Source: Albidovulum sp. (GTDB lineage Bacteria; Pseudomonadota; Alphaproteobacteria; Rhodobacterales; Rhodobacteraceae). Taken from it: DNA of 64,000 nt. Below, in pieces: positions 56,104 to 64,000 of this stretch. Within the stretch, counting starts at the first letter, position 1. Every line of letters begins with the position of its first letter. The DNA is taken from assembly GCA_028823855.1 (NCBI GenBank), contig JAPPFL010000036.1, forward strand, positions 46,342 to 110,341, written 5' to 3'. The notes under the pieces were generated by a model. That model was not told the origin of the DNA. It ran no database searches and was given only the letters and a program-made list of their open reading frames with translations. The position numbers and the translations under genes are program-made.

Positions 56104-56748
56104 ATGCATTGTGGAGAAAAGTCTTCCTCGCGAAGCGGCATTCGGGACGATACAGTTCAATTCGTACTTGCGTCGGGGTCGACAACGCGACGCAGTCTTT
56201 TGGGGAATGCCGGATTGGCATTCAAGTGTGAAAAGCCGCGAATTGACGAAGCCGCGGCGGGGAATGCTCTTGCATCGGAGGGCGAAGAGCCAAGAGATAT
56301 CGCATCGGCACTGGCGGAGTTGAAAGCAAGGCGCATCGGGCAAAAGCACCCAGATGTGCTAACGCTCGGCTGCGACCAAGTTCTCGATTTTGAAGGAAGG
56401 GTCGTCGGAAAATCGCGTTCGTTGGAAGAGGCGCGTTCAACGTTGAAGAGATTGCGAGGAAAGCGGCATAAGCTTCATTCGGCAGCTGTCGTTTATGAGA
56501 ACTTTAAGCCGGTTTGGAGACATGTTTCAACGGCGAACCTTGCCATGAGGGATTTTTCCGACAATTTTCTTGAAGCCTACCTCGCGCGGAATGATAGCGC
56601 GGCATTAGAAAGCGTTGGATGCTATAAAGTGGAGGAAGAGGGTATAAGGCTTTTTTCATCAATTAGGGGAGATTGGTTCGCGGTTCTCGGACTTCCGCTA
56701 ATGGAATTCGTAAACTTTCTTTACGACCGCGGTCAAATCGGAAAATGA
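56104..56748 (+). CDS. maf: Maf-family nucleotide pyrophosphatase
   Basis: A 214-residue Maf protein that hydrolyses non-canonical nucleoside triphosphates. The start of the fold is FVLASGSTTRRSLLGNAGL. The active site is LGCDQVLDFEGRVVGKSRS, with the D-Q-V form found in the YceF-type (m7GTP) subgroup, in place of the D-T-V form of YhdE-type dTTP/UTP enzymes. The Lys region RGKRHKLHSAAVVY and the closing GLPLMEFVNFLYDRG are present. The leader before the fold is 20 residues longer than usual. ATG 56104 has GGAAGCG upstream. It heads the rightward gene group next to the origin. Confidence 0.9.
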   Translation: MHCGEKSSSRSGIRDDTVQFVLASGSTTRRSLLGNAGLAFKCEKPRIDEAAAGNALASEGEEPRDIASALAELKARRIGQKHPDVLTLGCDQVLDFEGRVVGKSRSLEEARSTLKRLRGKRHKLHSAAVVYENFKPVWRHVSTANLAMRDFSDNFLEAYLARNDSAALESVGCYKVEEEGIRLFSSIRGDWFAVLGLPLMEFVNFLYDRGQIGK

Positions 56749-56903
56749 CGGATACAGGAATCATGTTTAAAAGCGGCACCAGGCGGCGGAGCATCGATCG
56801 AAAATATTGGTCTCGGGATTGACCAGGCATTTCATGCGTGCTGGAATAGGCGAGACGAGAATAGGGGCTCCCGCCTCCAAACGAACGGAACGGGACCGTC
56901 CGC

Positions 56904-57230
56904 ATGCAGGATAATACATCGCACTGGCAAATCGTCTATCCGCTTCGGCCAGGGAAATCGGCGATAGCCCGCAAGCTAGCAGGCCAGGCCGTGGCCGCAA
57001 AGAAAATGATCCGCTGGGCAAACGGGTCGGTCGAATGCCCTGTCGAATTCGTGAAAGAGAGGTGCCGCCACTACCGCGAGATTCTGAAAGCGGGTCGGCG
57101 CGGGCTGCCGCAACCGCTCGCCTGCAAGCGCACTGAATTCGCCCGGGCTAATCACGCTGGCCCGAGCACGGTCCGCAGCATCATGGCGTCGGGGATAGGC
57201 GAAACTGCGCGGCGAGGAGCGTTGAATTCG
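56904..57230 (+). pseudogene. Remnant resembling the C-terminal part of an IS21-type transposase (IstA)
   Basis: Open frame between maf and aroE. The part KERCRHYREILKAGRRGLPQPLACKRTEFARANHAG-like (broken here) and STVRSIMASGI follows the pattern seen near the end of IstA proteins: a repeated Cys-Gly-Ile helix, then an Ala-Cys-x-Ala helix and V-x-S-I-L-x-x-G-L. It has no start in a family-like position and no catalytic DDE part. Composition is richer in G+C than maf. I regard it as an IS relic, but the match is to one weak motif. Confidence 0.38.
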
Positions 57231-57271
57231 GTCGCTTTTGCGACACGAGAAATTGGTGCGATGATCGCCTG

Positions 57272-58126
57272 ATGGCAATTTCGAATATAATTCCCAAGGA
57301 AATGAGCACTCTTGCAGGAGTGATAGGCTATCCAGTTCGCCACAGCAAATCGCCGCTGCTGCACAATTTCTGGATTAGAAAGTATGGTCTAAACGCCTAC
57401 TATGTTCCCCTGGAAGTTTCGCGTCTAGATTTTGCGGAGATTGTCGGAACGCTGCCGAAAATGGGTTTTCGAGGCGTGAACATTACAATCCCGCACAAGG
57501 AATCCGCATTAGAGTACTGTCACGGTGTTTCAGATAGAGCCGCGCTAATCGGTGCGGCAAACACACTGAGATTCGGTTCGGACGGCCTAATTTTCGCCGA
57601 TAACACGGACGGCTATGGGTTTACTCAAAATATACGGGAACGCGTTCCGACTTGGCGGGCATCTGCCGGTCCGGCACTCGTGATTGGCGCAGGAGGCGCA
57701 TCGAGAGCCATAATCCACGCTCTATTGGAGGAAGGCGTAGCGGAAGTATTTCTTGTTAACCGAACGAGAGACCGAGCCGAATTCTTAAGGCAGGAATTTG
57801 GAGCAAAGGTCATCGTTCATGACTGGTTCGCGCTCGACGCGATTCTCCGAGATGCTTTAACGGTCGTAAATACGACAGTGCTTGGCATGGCGGGAAAGCC
57901 GGATTTGGATCTAAATTTCGAGCTCCTCCGGAAAGAGGCGGTCGTTAACGATCTGGTTTATACGCCGCTTGACACGAGACTTCTCAAAGATGCCGCGGCG
58001 AGAGGCTGCCACGCGGTGGACGGATTGGGAATGCTGATTCACCAGGCAGCCGCATCGTTTGAGATTTGGTTCGGGATTCGGCCCGAAGTCGACATTGAAT
58101 TGCGAAAGTATCTATTGAATTCATGA
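57272..58126 (+). CDS. aroE: Shikimate dehydrogenase
   Basis: NADP-dependent fourth step of the shikimate pathway. 284 residues. GVIGYPVRHSKSPLLHNFW binds shikimate (the two Ser), then MGFRGVNITIPHKESA with catalytic Lys, GAANTLRF, ADNTDGYGF with catalytic Asp, GAGGASRAI for NADP, and DGLGMLIHQAAASFE. The start is uncertain: ATG 57272 gives ten extra residues; ATG 57302 follows AAGGAA by two bases and begins STLAGVIG. Overlaps coaE by four bases. Confidence 0.93.
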   Translation: MAISNIIPKEMSTLAGVIGYPVRHSKSPLLHNFWIRKYGLNAYYVPLEVSRLDFAEIVGTLPKMGFRGVNITIPHKESALEYCHGVSDRAALIGAANTLRFGSDGLIFADNTDGYGFTQNIRERVPTWRASAGPALVIGAGGASRAIIHALLEEGVAEVFLVNRTRDRAEFLRQEFGAKVIVHDWFALDAILRDALTVVNTTVLGMAGKPDLDLNFELLRKEAVVNDLVYTPLDTRLLKDAAARGCHAVDGLGMLIHQAAASFEIWFGIRPEVDIELRKYLLNS

Positions 58127-58740
58127 AGAATGAAACGCTCGTTCTTGGCCTTACTGGCTCCGTAGGCATGGGAAAATCAACAACGGCGAGGATGTTCAAG
58201 GATGAAGGAATACCTGTCTGGGATGCGGACCAGGTTGTTGCCAAAGCCTATTCGCCAGGAGGAGCGGCGGTCGACAAAATAAAGGAAGTTTGCCCAACGG
58301 CCGTTCCGGAACCAAATCTAGGCGTTGACCGGAACGCTCTGCGCGCCTGCTTGGACAAAGACCAAAATCTGCTAGAGAGGCTGGAACGCGTTGTTCATCC
58401 AATCGTAGCCGATGATCGAAGAAATTTTCTCGCCGATGCTAGAGCCAGAAATGAACGAATTGTTGTTCTCGATGTGCCGCTACTTTACGAAGTCGGAGCC
58501 GAAGGGTCCGTGGATGCAGTTGTGGTTGTGACGGTTTCCGGCGATGTTCAGCGGCAAAGGGTTTTGGCAAGAGAGAATATGACAGAGGAGAGATTTACTC
58601 GGATATTGTCTCGCCAGGTGCCGGACCAAGAAAAATTGTCGAGGGCGGACTACGTAATTGAAACTTCATCCGAGAAAAGCGCGCGCGCAGCTGTTAAGGC
58701 GCTGATCGAAAAAGTTAGTCAGCGAAATGCATGTCGATAA
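58123..58740 (+). CDS. coaE: Dephospho-CoA kinase
   Basis: Last step of CoA synthesis. 205 residues. P-loop GLTGSVGMGKSTTARMF, followed by IPVWDADQVV (the catalytic Asp), HPIVADDRR, VVLDVPLLYEVGAEGSVD, and RQRVLARENMTEERFTRILSRQ with the LID arginines. Starts inside the aroE stop (ATGA). Together with maf, aroE and dnaQ it forms the usual alphaproteobacterial cluster. Confidence 0.94.
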   Translation: MKNETLVLGLTGSVGMGKSTTARMFKDEGIPVWDADQVVAKAYSPGGAAVDKIKEVCPTAVPEPNLGVDRNALRACLDKDQNLLERLERVVHPIVADDRRNFLADARARNERIVVLDVPLLYEVGAEGSVDAVVVVTVSGDVQRQRVLARENMTEERFTRILSRQVPDQEKLSRADYVIETSSEKSARAAVKALIEKVSQRNACR

Positions 58741-58785
58741 GTTTTAGAGTTTGTTTTCGTGCTAATGGATCATGCAGCGGGGTCA

Positions 58786-59496
58786 ATGATGCGTGAAGTT
58801 GTTCTCGACACGGAAACGACCGGTTTGCGGCTGGAAGACGACCACAGGCTAATTGAAATCGGTGTTGTGGAACTCGAAGACTACGTGAAAACCGGCAATC
58901 GATTCCATAGATACGTCAATCCGCGACGACACATTTCATCGGAAGCGGCTCAAATCCACGGAATTACCGATTCCAGATTAAAGAATGAAAAGGAATTTCG
59001 TCATATTGCGGACGAATTACTCCAGTTCATCGGCGATTCGAAAATTGTCATACACAATGCCGAGTTCGATTTGGGATTTATAAATGCCGAGCTAAAGTTA
59101 GCGAGAAAAGATCCTATCCCGCGAGACAAGGTAATCGACACGCTCGCCATGTCAAAGAAGAAGCAGCCTCGGTTGCGTAGCCACAGCCTGGACGCGCTTT
59201 GCAAGCAATTTAGAATCGATAATTCGAACCGAACTCATCATGGCGCGCTGCTGGATGCGGATTTGCTTGCAGACGTATACCTAGCTTTGCTTGGCTTGGA
59301 CAAGGCTGTTTTTGATCTCTGGCCGGAAGCCGACAAGGCGGAGTCGGACAATTTTAATGACGGCTGGAAACCGGGGCCGCGCGGTAAACCGCTGGCATCA
59401 AGACTGACAAAAACCGAGGCGGAAGAACACGCGGCGCTGGTCGCATCGCTTGGCGAAAACGCGTTATGGAAAAGATTCATGCCCGGTGAAAGATAA
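58786..59496 (+). CDS. dnaQ: DNA polymerase III epsilon subunit (proofreading exonuclease)
   Basis: 3'-5' exonuclease that proofreads in the replicative polymerase. 236 residues. ExoI VVLDTETTGL with both acidic residues, ITDSRLKNEKEF, ExoII VIHNAEFDLGFINAEL, and ExoIII HGALLDADLLADVY with the catalytic His and Asp. The C-terminus binds the alpha subunit. ATG 58786 is preferred because GGGG lies eight bases ahead; ATG 58759 without a ribosome site would add nine residues, and ATG 58789 directly follows. Confidence 0.93.
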   Translation: MMREVVLDTETTGLRLEDDHRLIEIGVVELEDYVKTGNRFHRYVNPRRHISSEAAQIHGITDSRLKNEKEFRHIADELLQFIGDSKIVIHNAEFDLGFINAELKLARKDPIPRDKVIDTLAMSKKKQPRLRSHSLDALCKQFRIDNSNRTHHGALLDADLLADVYLALLGLDKAVFDLWPEADKAESDNFNDGWKPGPRGKPLASRLTKTEAEEHAALVASLGENALWKRFMPGER

Positions 59497-59799
59497 AAAT
59501 TCAATTAAGCAATAAATGGCGAAATTTCAAGCGTTCGCCTTCATTGAACCTCCTTACTCTATGATCTACTTGATCCTGATTTAGTGACTAAAGATGATTC
59601 TGACCGCAAGATGTTGTAATTTTTCTAAAGCGACACATAATCCGAGCGAAATTAGCTCTTGCGGCAAGGAGTGAATTCTCTGGTATTTGCGCAACGTTGG
59701 AGCGCGGCTTTATGCATTGCTGGTTCAAAAGGGATCGGTGACCGACCGACGCTTTATGCCCGTCAAGTTCCGTCAAAACAGATTTGCATTCGCGGGCCG

Positions 59800-60065
59800 A
59801 ATACTAAAGGAGACGCGGACGGCCGCCGCCTGCTTCACCATCATGTACGTGCGCTGACAGCTGCCGTTTCACCTCGCCCGGCAGCCATGCGTCCAGCCCC
59901 CGCTCGACAAGCATCTGTTGAAATCCGCAGATCGTCGTGCGGTCCGGACAATTGTCCAGCACCGAGCACCCGCTTTACGGCAAGAAGCCTTGCCGCGGAC
60001 GCGCCGGTCCCTGAAACCGCGACGCGCCGCTCTAGTTCCGCCAACATTATGAACAGGTCCAATCA
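59800..60065 (-). pseudogene. Short, frameshifted remnant of an IS5-group transposase
   Basis: On the minus strand, one frame reads RTTICGFQQMLVERGLDAWLPG followed by EVKRQL. This matches the Thr-Thr-x-x-x-F-R-x-x-L-x-x-x-G-L-D segment of IS5-group transposases. A neighbouring frame then gives MVKQAAAV in place of the usual MVKQGTxVDA. G+C is higher than in the flanking genes. It is only about 90 codons and at least once frameshifted, and lies in an otherwise empty 700-base gap before the BCCT transporter. Confidence 0.42.
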
Positions 60066-60190
60066 AATGCATCCGCAGGTTGCATAGATTACAAGCCTAT
60101 GCAAGACTGCGCTCGTGGCATGCGCCAATGAAGCGCAGAAATGTGCATGTCATTGGCAGCGCCAATAAAATGGGAACTAGGAGGAAACCA

Positions 60191-61846
60191 ATGGCGATGC
60201 ACTCGGAAATGGTAGCCACCGGCGGATTACTAAAGGGCCTTCATAGCGGAATGGGGATCGCTGCGAAGGTTATGGTGGTCGTCTTCGTTGTCTTCACCGT
60301 ATTAAATGTCGAGTTTGCCAACGGGGTTTACTCAGCAATACGCGGCTGGATCGAGTCTGCATTGAATTGGTACTATGTCTCGGCATTCGTTATTGCATTG
60401 GTTGCTTGCACCTATCTGATGTTCAGCCGGTTTGGGCGAATTCGGCTCGGCGACGACGATAGTCGGCCGGAATTCAAGAACTTCTCGTGGTTTGCAATGC
60501 TGTTCTCGGCTGGAGTCGGCATCGGACTGCTATTCTTCGGAATAGCCGAACCGATGTTCTATTTCGACAATACAGCTCCCTGGGGATACCCGAACAATCC
60601 GTTCGCCGACCTTGAGGGCTTTAATGAAATGGACGAACAGCGAGCAGTTTTGGCCATGCGCGTGACCTACTTCCATTGGGGATTCCATGCCTGGGCTGTC
60701 TACGTGATCATCGGCCTCTGTCTCGCGTATTTCGGATTTCGGAAGAAATTGCCGCTGACTCTCCGGTCTTCTCTATATCCGGTTATTGGCGACCGGATCT
60801 ACGGACCGGTTGGTCATGCCGTTGACCTTCTTGCCGTATTTGGAACAATATTTGGAGTTGCGACTTCTCTCGGCCTCGGCGTTTCTCAGATGGCAGCGGG
60901 TCTTAACCACCTCTTTGGAATCGATCCCGGAATCGTAACGCAGATCATCTTGATTGCGGCCATCTCGGTGGTAGCAACGCTTTCCGCCGTCTCGGGCGTT
61001 GGAAACGGCATCCGCATAATTTCGGAATGGAATATCTGGCTAAGCGTCGTGCTGCTAGCATTTTTCCTTTTTGGCGGCCCGTTCAAATGGTTGATGGGAT
61101 TCTTCGTAACGACGGCGGGTGACTATATCTGGAATTTCGTGCCAATGGGCTTTCAAACTTTCAATAGCGACGGGGCGGCGGCCTGGCAGGGCGGTTGGAC
61201 AATCTTCTATTGGGGTTGGTGGATTTCGTGGGCGCCTTTCGTCGGAATGTTCATTGCCCGCATTAGCAGGGGACGCACAATTCGCGAGTTTATGGTCGGA
61301 GTCATGTTTGTGCCGACTACGATCGCATTCTTCTGGCTTTGCATCTTTGGCGGATCAGCCATGTATCTTGAACTCAACGCCGCGGATGGCGTGGGAACGG
61401 CCGGTATTGCCGATCTTGTGCGCAACTGGGATTTACCTTCCGCACTCTACGCTACGATTGACCAAGTCACGGCCTTGAGCTGGCTGAATTGGTGCATGGC
61501 CGCGCTCGCCACGGTTCTTTTAGCGACCTGGTTCATCACATCGTCTGATTCGGGAACCTTGGTAATTACGACGATGCTGAGCATGGGGGACGATAGCCCA
61601 CCGCAGCGATTTAGGATAGTCTGGGGCATTGGCGAAGGCGTGGTCGCAGCAGTATTGCTGCTTGCCGGAGGCCTTGCCGCATTGCAGACAGCGTCAATTG
61701 CCGCTGCTCTGCCAATCAGCGTGATTCTGCTACTGATGATCTTCGGGATTATCAAGTCGTTGCATGATGATCCAAGCGCGGTCCCTAGGCCGCCATCGGA
61801 AAAGGCGGTCGACGGGACGAGGATGGCTCAAGAATTGCATGCCTGA
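60191..61846 (+). CDS. betT: BCCT-family choline/betaine transporter
   Basis: A 551-residue sodium- or proton-coupled transporter of quaternary ammonium osmolytes with 12 helices. Landmarks are FAMLFSAGVGIGLLFFGIAEP, the central aromatic motif in GGWTIFYWGWWISWAPFVGMFIARISRGRTIREF (given in two parts: GGWTIFYWGWWISWAPFVGM, then FIARISRGRTIREF), and FITSSDSGTLVI. The AGVGIGL form is typical of BetT/OpuD-type carriers; BetP has MGIG-type. AGGAGGA lies five bases ahead of ATG 60191, so the longer frame beginning at 60080 is unlikely. The C-terminus is short, without the long osmosensory tail of BetT. It sits alone; gbcA or betA-type enzymes are not in this window. Confidence 0.92.
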   Translation: MAMHSEMVATGGLLKGLHSGMGIAAKVMVVVFVVFTVLNVEFANGVYSAIRGWIESALNWYYVSAFVIALVACTYLMFSRFGRIRLGDDDSRPEFKNFSWFAMLFSAGVGIGLLFFGIAEPMFYFDNTAPWGYPNNPFADLEGFNEMDEQRAVLAMRVTYFHWGFHAWAVYVIIGLCLAYFGFRKKLPLTLRSSLYPVIGDRIYGPVGHAVDLLAVFGTIFGVATSLGLGVSQMAAGLNHLFGIDPGIVTQIILIAAISVVATLSAVSGVGNGIRIISEWNIWLSVVLLAFFLFGGPFKWLMGFFVTTAGDYIWNFVPMGFQTFNSDGAAAWQGGWTIFYWGWWISWAPFVGMFIARISRGRTIREFMVGVMFVPTTIAFFWLCIFGGSAMYLELNAADGVGTAGIADLVRNWDLPSALYATIDQVTALSWLNWCMAALATVLLATWFITSSDSGTLVITTMLSMGDDSPPQRFRIVWGIGEGVVAAVLLLAGGLAALQTASIAAALPISVILLLMIFGIIKSLHDDPSAVPRPPSEKAVDGTRMAQELHA

Positions 61847-62384
61847 ATCGACATAGCTGGCAGCGTCCGACGAATAAATTCGCGTCGGCCGCTGCTTGCT
61901 TCCCGAATCTTTCGCGACTGGCCCCGCATTTCGCGATTAAAGGCAAGCCGACGCGCGATGAGCCCGTAGATTGAAGAAAAGCGAAATATAATACGGAATA
62001 GCCCAAGGCGGCGACTCGTCTTGGTGTAGTTGTTGCGAGCTATCGTTTAACACCGGCGCTTTTTTGAACTGTCGCCTCGAGAAATAGATTCGGCATGGAA
62101 CGAATTTCATCGCGAAATAAATCGCTCGAAACCGATCTTTCGAATGCTCCCAATTGGAAGCGTGGCTGAGATTTCTCAGTCGATCGATGGGAATGAGTCG
62201 GCGAGATTTTCTACAATTGCCGCGAGAAAAATTCGAAACTTCAATTATGCAATCGCTAGGCTCTCGAGAACAGTACGCGTTTCAAAATTCAATTCAATGG
62301 CGTCGCTTCCCCGGGACGGCTGAATTGCAAGAGCCGTAGAATCGCTCCAGGCGTGCGGACGCGAGAAATGGTGAATCGAAGAAT
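61847..62384. other. Intergenic gap between betT and secB
   Basis: About 540 bases between convergent genes. The only open frames (for example 62154-62339) have no ribosome site or known motif. No clear terminator. Confidence 0.5.
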
Positions 62385-62873
62385 TCAGGAATCGGCAGTT
62401 GGCCCGGACAACGCCTGTTCCTGTTTTCTCTTATAGATTTCCGCGAAATCTATCGGGTCCATTTTCAGCGGCGGAAATCCGCCTTCTCCCGTGAGATCTT
62501 CGACCAATCGGCGGATGTATGGAAAGAGCAATTTCGGGCACTCAATCAGCAAGTGCGGCTTCAACTGGTCGAAACTGGAATTCTCGATAAGGAATCTTCC
62601 CCCGTAATCCAGTTCCAAAAGGAAGATAGGTTCGCCGCTCTTGGAAGATTTGGCGTCGATTGAAAGCAATACGCTAACCGAAAATATATCGCGGCCGCTT
62701 TCCTTCGTCGATATTTGGACATTGAACGCTATGCTAGGTACTTCCGCAACATTTCTTTCCTGCTGTGCAGCAAAATTTTCGAATGACAGGTCGCGCATAA
62801 ATTGGCCCAATACTTTCATTTTTGGCTGCGCGTGAACATTTTCGCTCCGGTCCGCGCCATTCGATTTATCCAT
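62385..62873 (-). CDS. secB: Protein-export chaperone SecB
   Basis: Tetrameric chaperone that keeps precursors unfolded and delivers them to SecA. 162 residues. Landmarks are VLGQFMRDLSFENF, ISTKESGRDIFSVSVLLSIDA, IFLLELDYGGRF and the SecA-binding LIECPKLLFPYIRRLVEDLTGEGGFPPL, then MDPIDFAEIYKRK. The N-terminal leader (DKSNGADRSENVHAQ) is family-variable. It lies next to fxsA and the Tim44-like gene, as in many alphaproteobacteria. Confidence 0.95.
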   Translation of the reverse strand: MDKSNGADRSENVHAQPKMKVLGQFMRDLSFENFAAQQERNVAEVPSIAFNVQISTKESGRDIFSVSVLLSIDAKSSKSGEPIFLLELDYGGRFLIENSSFDQLKPHLLIECPKLLFPYIRRLVEDLTGEGGFPPLKMDPIDFAEIYKRKQEQALSGPTADS

Positions 62874-62947
62874 ATCCCTGGCTCCGTCGTGGTTTCGATC
62901 GCATTAGGTTCTCTAGCAAATAAGTTTTAAAAACAAGGCGTTGCCAT

Positions 62948-63406
62948 TCAATTATTGCGCTCCGACTTTTCTTCGTCGACAATCGAGTATGTGCCGTCTA
63001 TCGTTTCGGCCCGACCTTCTGGCGAGCGGCCGTGTCGAAAATTGTAAACGACCGTTTTTTCGGCAATTCCTCTTCCGCCGCGTTTGATGATTTCCGCGCG
63101 AATCGGCGGATAAAGCAGCGCAAATCCAACTGCGTCTGTAAAAAAGCCCGGAGTAAGGAGAAGCAGTCCGGACACAAGAATCAGCAACCCGTGAAATAAC
63201 TGCTCGGATGGATCTTGAGCGTTCTGGACCGCAACGCGGATTTTTCGGACGGCCGTTGATCCTTGCGAACGCAGCATTGCCGCGCCCAACGCGGCGGTCG
63301 CGATAATGATGGCCAACGTCGGCCAAAGGCCGATCCATCCTCCGACTTCAATAAAAAGTGCGATCTCCAATATCGGAACGACTGCCAAAAAAATGAAAAG
63401 AGCCAT
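62948..63406 (-). CDS. fxsA: FxsA family membrane protein
   Basis: A 152-residue inner-membrane protein named for suppression of F-exclusion of phage T7 when overproduced in E. coli. Helices are at ALFIFLAVVPILEIALFIEVGGWIG-like residues 1-25, TLAIIIATAALGAAML, and LFHGLLILVSGLLLLTPGFFTDAVGFALL, with the conserved PGFFTD turn. A polar tail follows, with VYNFRHG. Its physiological role is not known. Divergent from the Tim44-like gene. Confidence 0.9.
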   Translation of the reverse strand: MALFIFLAVVPILEIALFIEVGGWIGLWPTLAIIIATAALGAAMLRSQGSTAVRKIRVAVQNAQDPSEQLFHGLLILVSGLLLLTPGFFTDAVGFALLYPPIRAEIIKRGGRGIAEKTVVYNFRHGRSPEGRAETIDGTYSIVDEEKSERNN

Positions 63407-63516
63407 AATTTTCCTATAGGAAGATATTTAGCGCGCAGTAGACATAGCGCTTTCAATACCATACATAAGAAGCAGCGGCTCCTAAAAAAAGGTGCCAGAT
63501 TCCAAATGAGGCGAGA

Positions 63517-64000
63517 ATGAACTCTCCGGTGATTCAACTGCTATTGCTCGCCGGCATTGCGATTTACCTGATTGTTAAACTTCGCAGAACGCTTGGCACC
63601 AGGGATGGATTCGAAAAGCCGCGTGCGCGGAGAACAGACGACCAAATGGCGACCAGGCGAGATTTCGAAGTGATCGATGGCGGTGCCGAAGAGGATGCTG
63701 ACGAAGAGTTGGAAGAAATCGGTCCGACCGACGCGGCGTTGGCCGAAATGAAAAGGGTGGAAAGCGACTTTACGGCCCAGGACTTCCTTGCGGGAGCAAG
63801 GTATGCGTACGAAATGATCGTAACGGCATTCGCGAAAGGAGATCTTGACGAAATCAAGCCGTTCCTTTCCAAGGAAGTATTTCTGTCATTCGAAAAAACC
63901 GTCAAGGCCAGAGAAGAGCAGGGCCGAATCGTCGAAACAGAGTTTTTAGGGTTCAGGGAAACGAAAATAAATTCTGCCTTTTATTCCAAAGATTCGTCGG
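63517..64000 (+). CDS. Tim44/TimA-like calcineurin-B-fold domain protein (5' part)
   Basis: Opens with a short membrane helix (VIQLLLLAGIAIYLIVKL), then a charged linker rich in Arg, Asp and Glu, then the Tim44-like domain (DFLAGARYAYEMIVTAFAKGDLDEIKPFLSKEVF), open to the window edge. Bacterial homologues of the mitochondrial import motor subunit Tim44 occur throughout alphaproteobacteria, next to fxsA and secB. About 161 codons are visible. The gene continues past the window. Confidence 0.9.
   Translation, partial: MNSPVIQLLLLAGIAIYLIVKLRRTLGTRDGFEKPRARRTDDQMATRRDFEVIDGGAEEDADEELEEIGPTDAALAEMKRVESDFTAQDFLAGARYAYEMIVTAFAKGDLDEIKPFLSKEVFLSFEKTVKAREEQGRIVETEFLGFRETKINSAFYSKDSS

Noticed and set aside
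1-64000. tRNA, rRNA, tmRNA, CRISPR arrays or prophage
   Set aside because: I searched by eye for T-loop sequences, clusters of short direct repeats and phage structural genes, and found none. Short or divergent RNAs could still be missed.

Overview
The window reads as the chromosome of an alphaproteobacterium. The evidence is the block rho-mnmE-mnmG-rsmG-parA-parB, the opposite block maf-aroE-coaE-dnaQ, the trio secB/fxsA/Tim44-like, rph-rdgB-hemW and hrcA-grpE. By eye the core is about 50-55% G+C. The order or genus cannot be fixed from sequence alone. Long gene-poor gaps, several decaying genes (a malic enzyme, a ZnuA-like protein, a short-chain dehydrogenase, a sugar permease tail) and IS remnants suggest a genome in the course of erosion, as in many host-associated or niche-restricted lineages. 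That lifestyle is an inference.

Layout. 1-2.7 kb: 5' part of mutS, divergent from a broken NADP-malic enzyme gene. 2.8-8.2 kb: an operon for a molybdenum hydroxylase (Tat-exported Fe-S subunit, Mo-cofactor subunit, FAD/Fe-S subunit) with a membrane cytochrome b and two small unknown proteins. 8.9-23 kb: the betaine-type binding protein ProX, three dehydrogenases, a TTC38-like TPR protein, GDP-mannose synthesis and a mannosyltransferase-like enzyme, the ProVW transporter parts, and two sugar-acid type dehydrogenases. 23.8-25.6 kb: hrcA-grpE. 25.6-36.9 kb: an accessory block that separates hrcA from rph. It contains a G+C-rich IS1634-family remnant fused to a cut-off dehydrogenase, a znuA pseudogene, and a G+C-rich ribose-type sugar ABC locus that shows signs of duplication and deletion. 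36.9-41 kb: rph-rdgB-hemW and glpD. 42.4-47.9 kb: an orphan DNA methyltransferase with DPQY in place of DPPY, then a tripartite tricarboxylate transporter operon whose TctA and TctB are fused, ending in a PrpF-family isomerase. 48-64 kb: the probable origin region and its flanks.

The strongest chromosome-scale signal is at 55.8-56.1 kb, an AT-rich gap between divergent hemJ and maf. Conserved genes point away from it on both sides, it holds DnaA-box-like sequences, and two perfect parS palindromes lie 3.4 and 5.3 kb away inside mnmG and rsmG, next to parAB. This is probably oriC and the centromere-like partition region.

Osmolyte handling is a second theme: ProX, ProV and ProW are all present but split over 12 kb, and a BCCT transporter sits near the origin. 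I found no tRNA, rRNA or CRISPR array. I did not find a clearly unprecedented system. The most unusual items are the rearranged sugar ABC locus with its repeated promoter, the TctA-TctB fusion, and the Tat-exported molybdenum hydroxylase with its dedicated cytochrome and unknown small partners.
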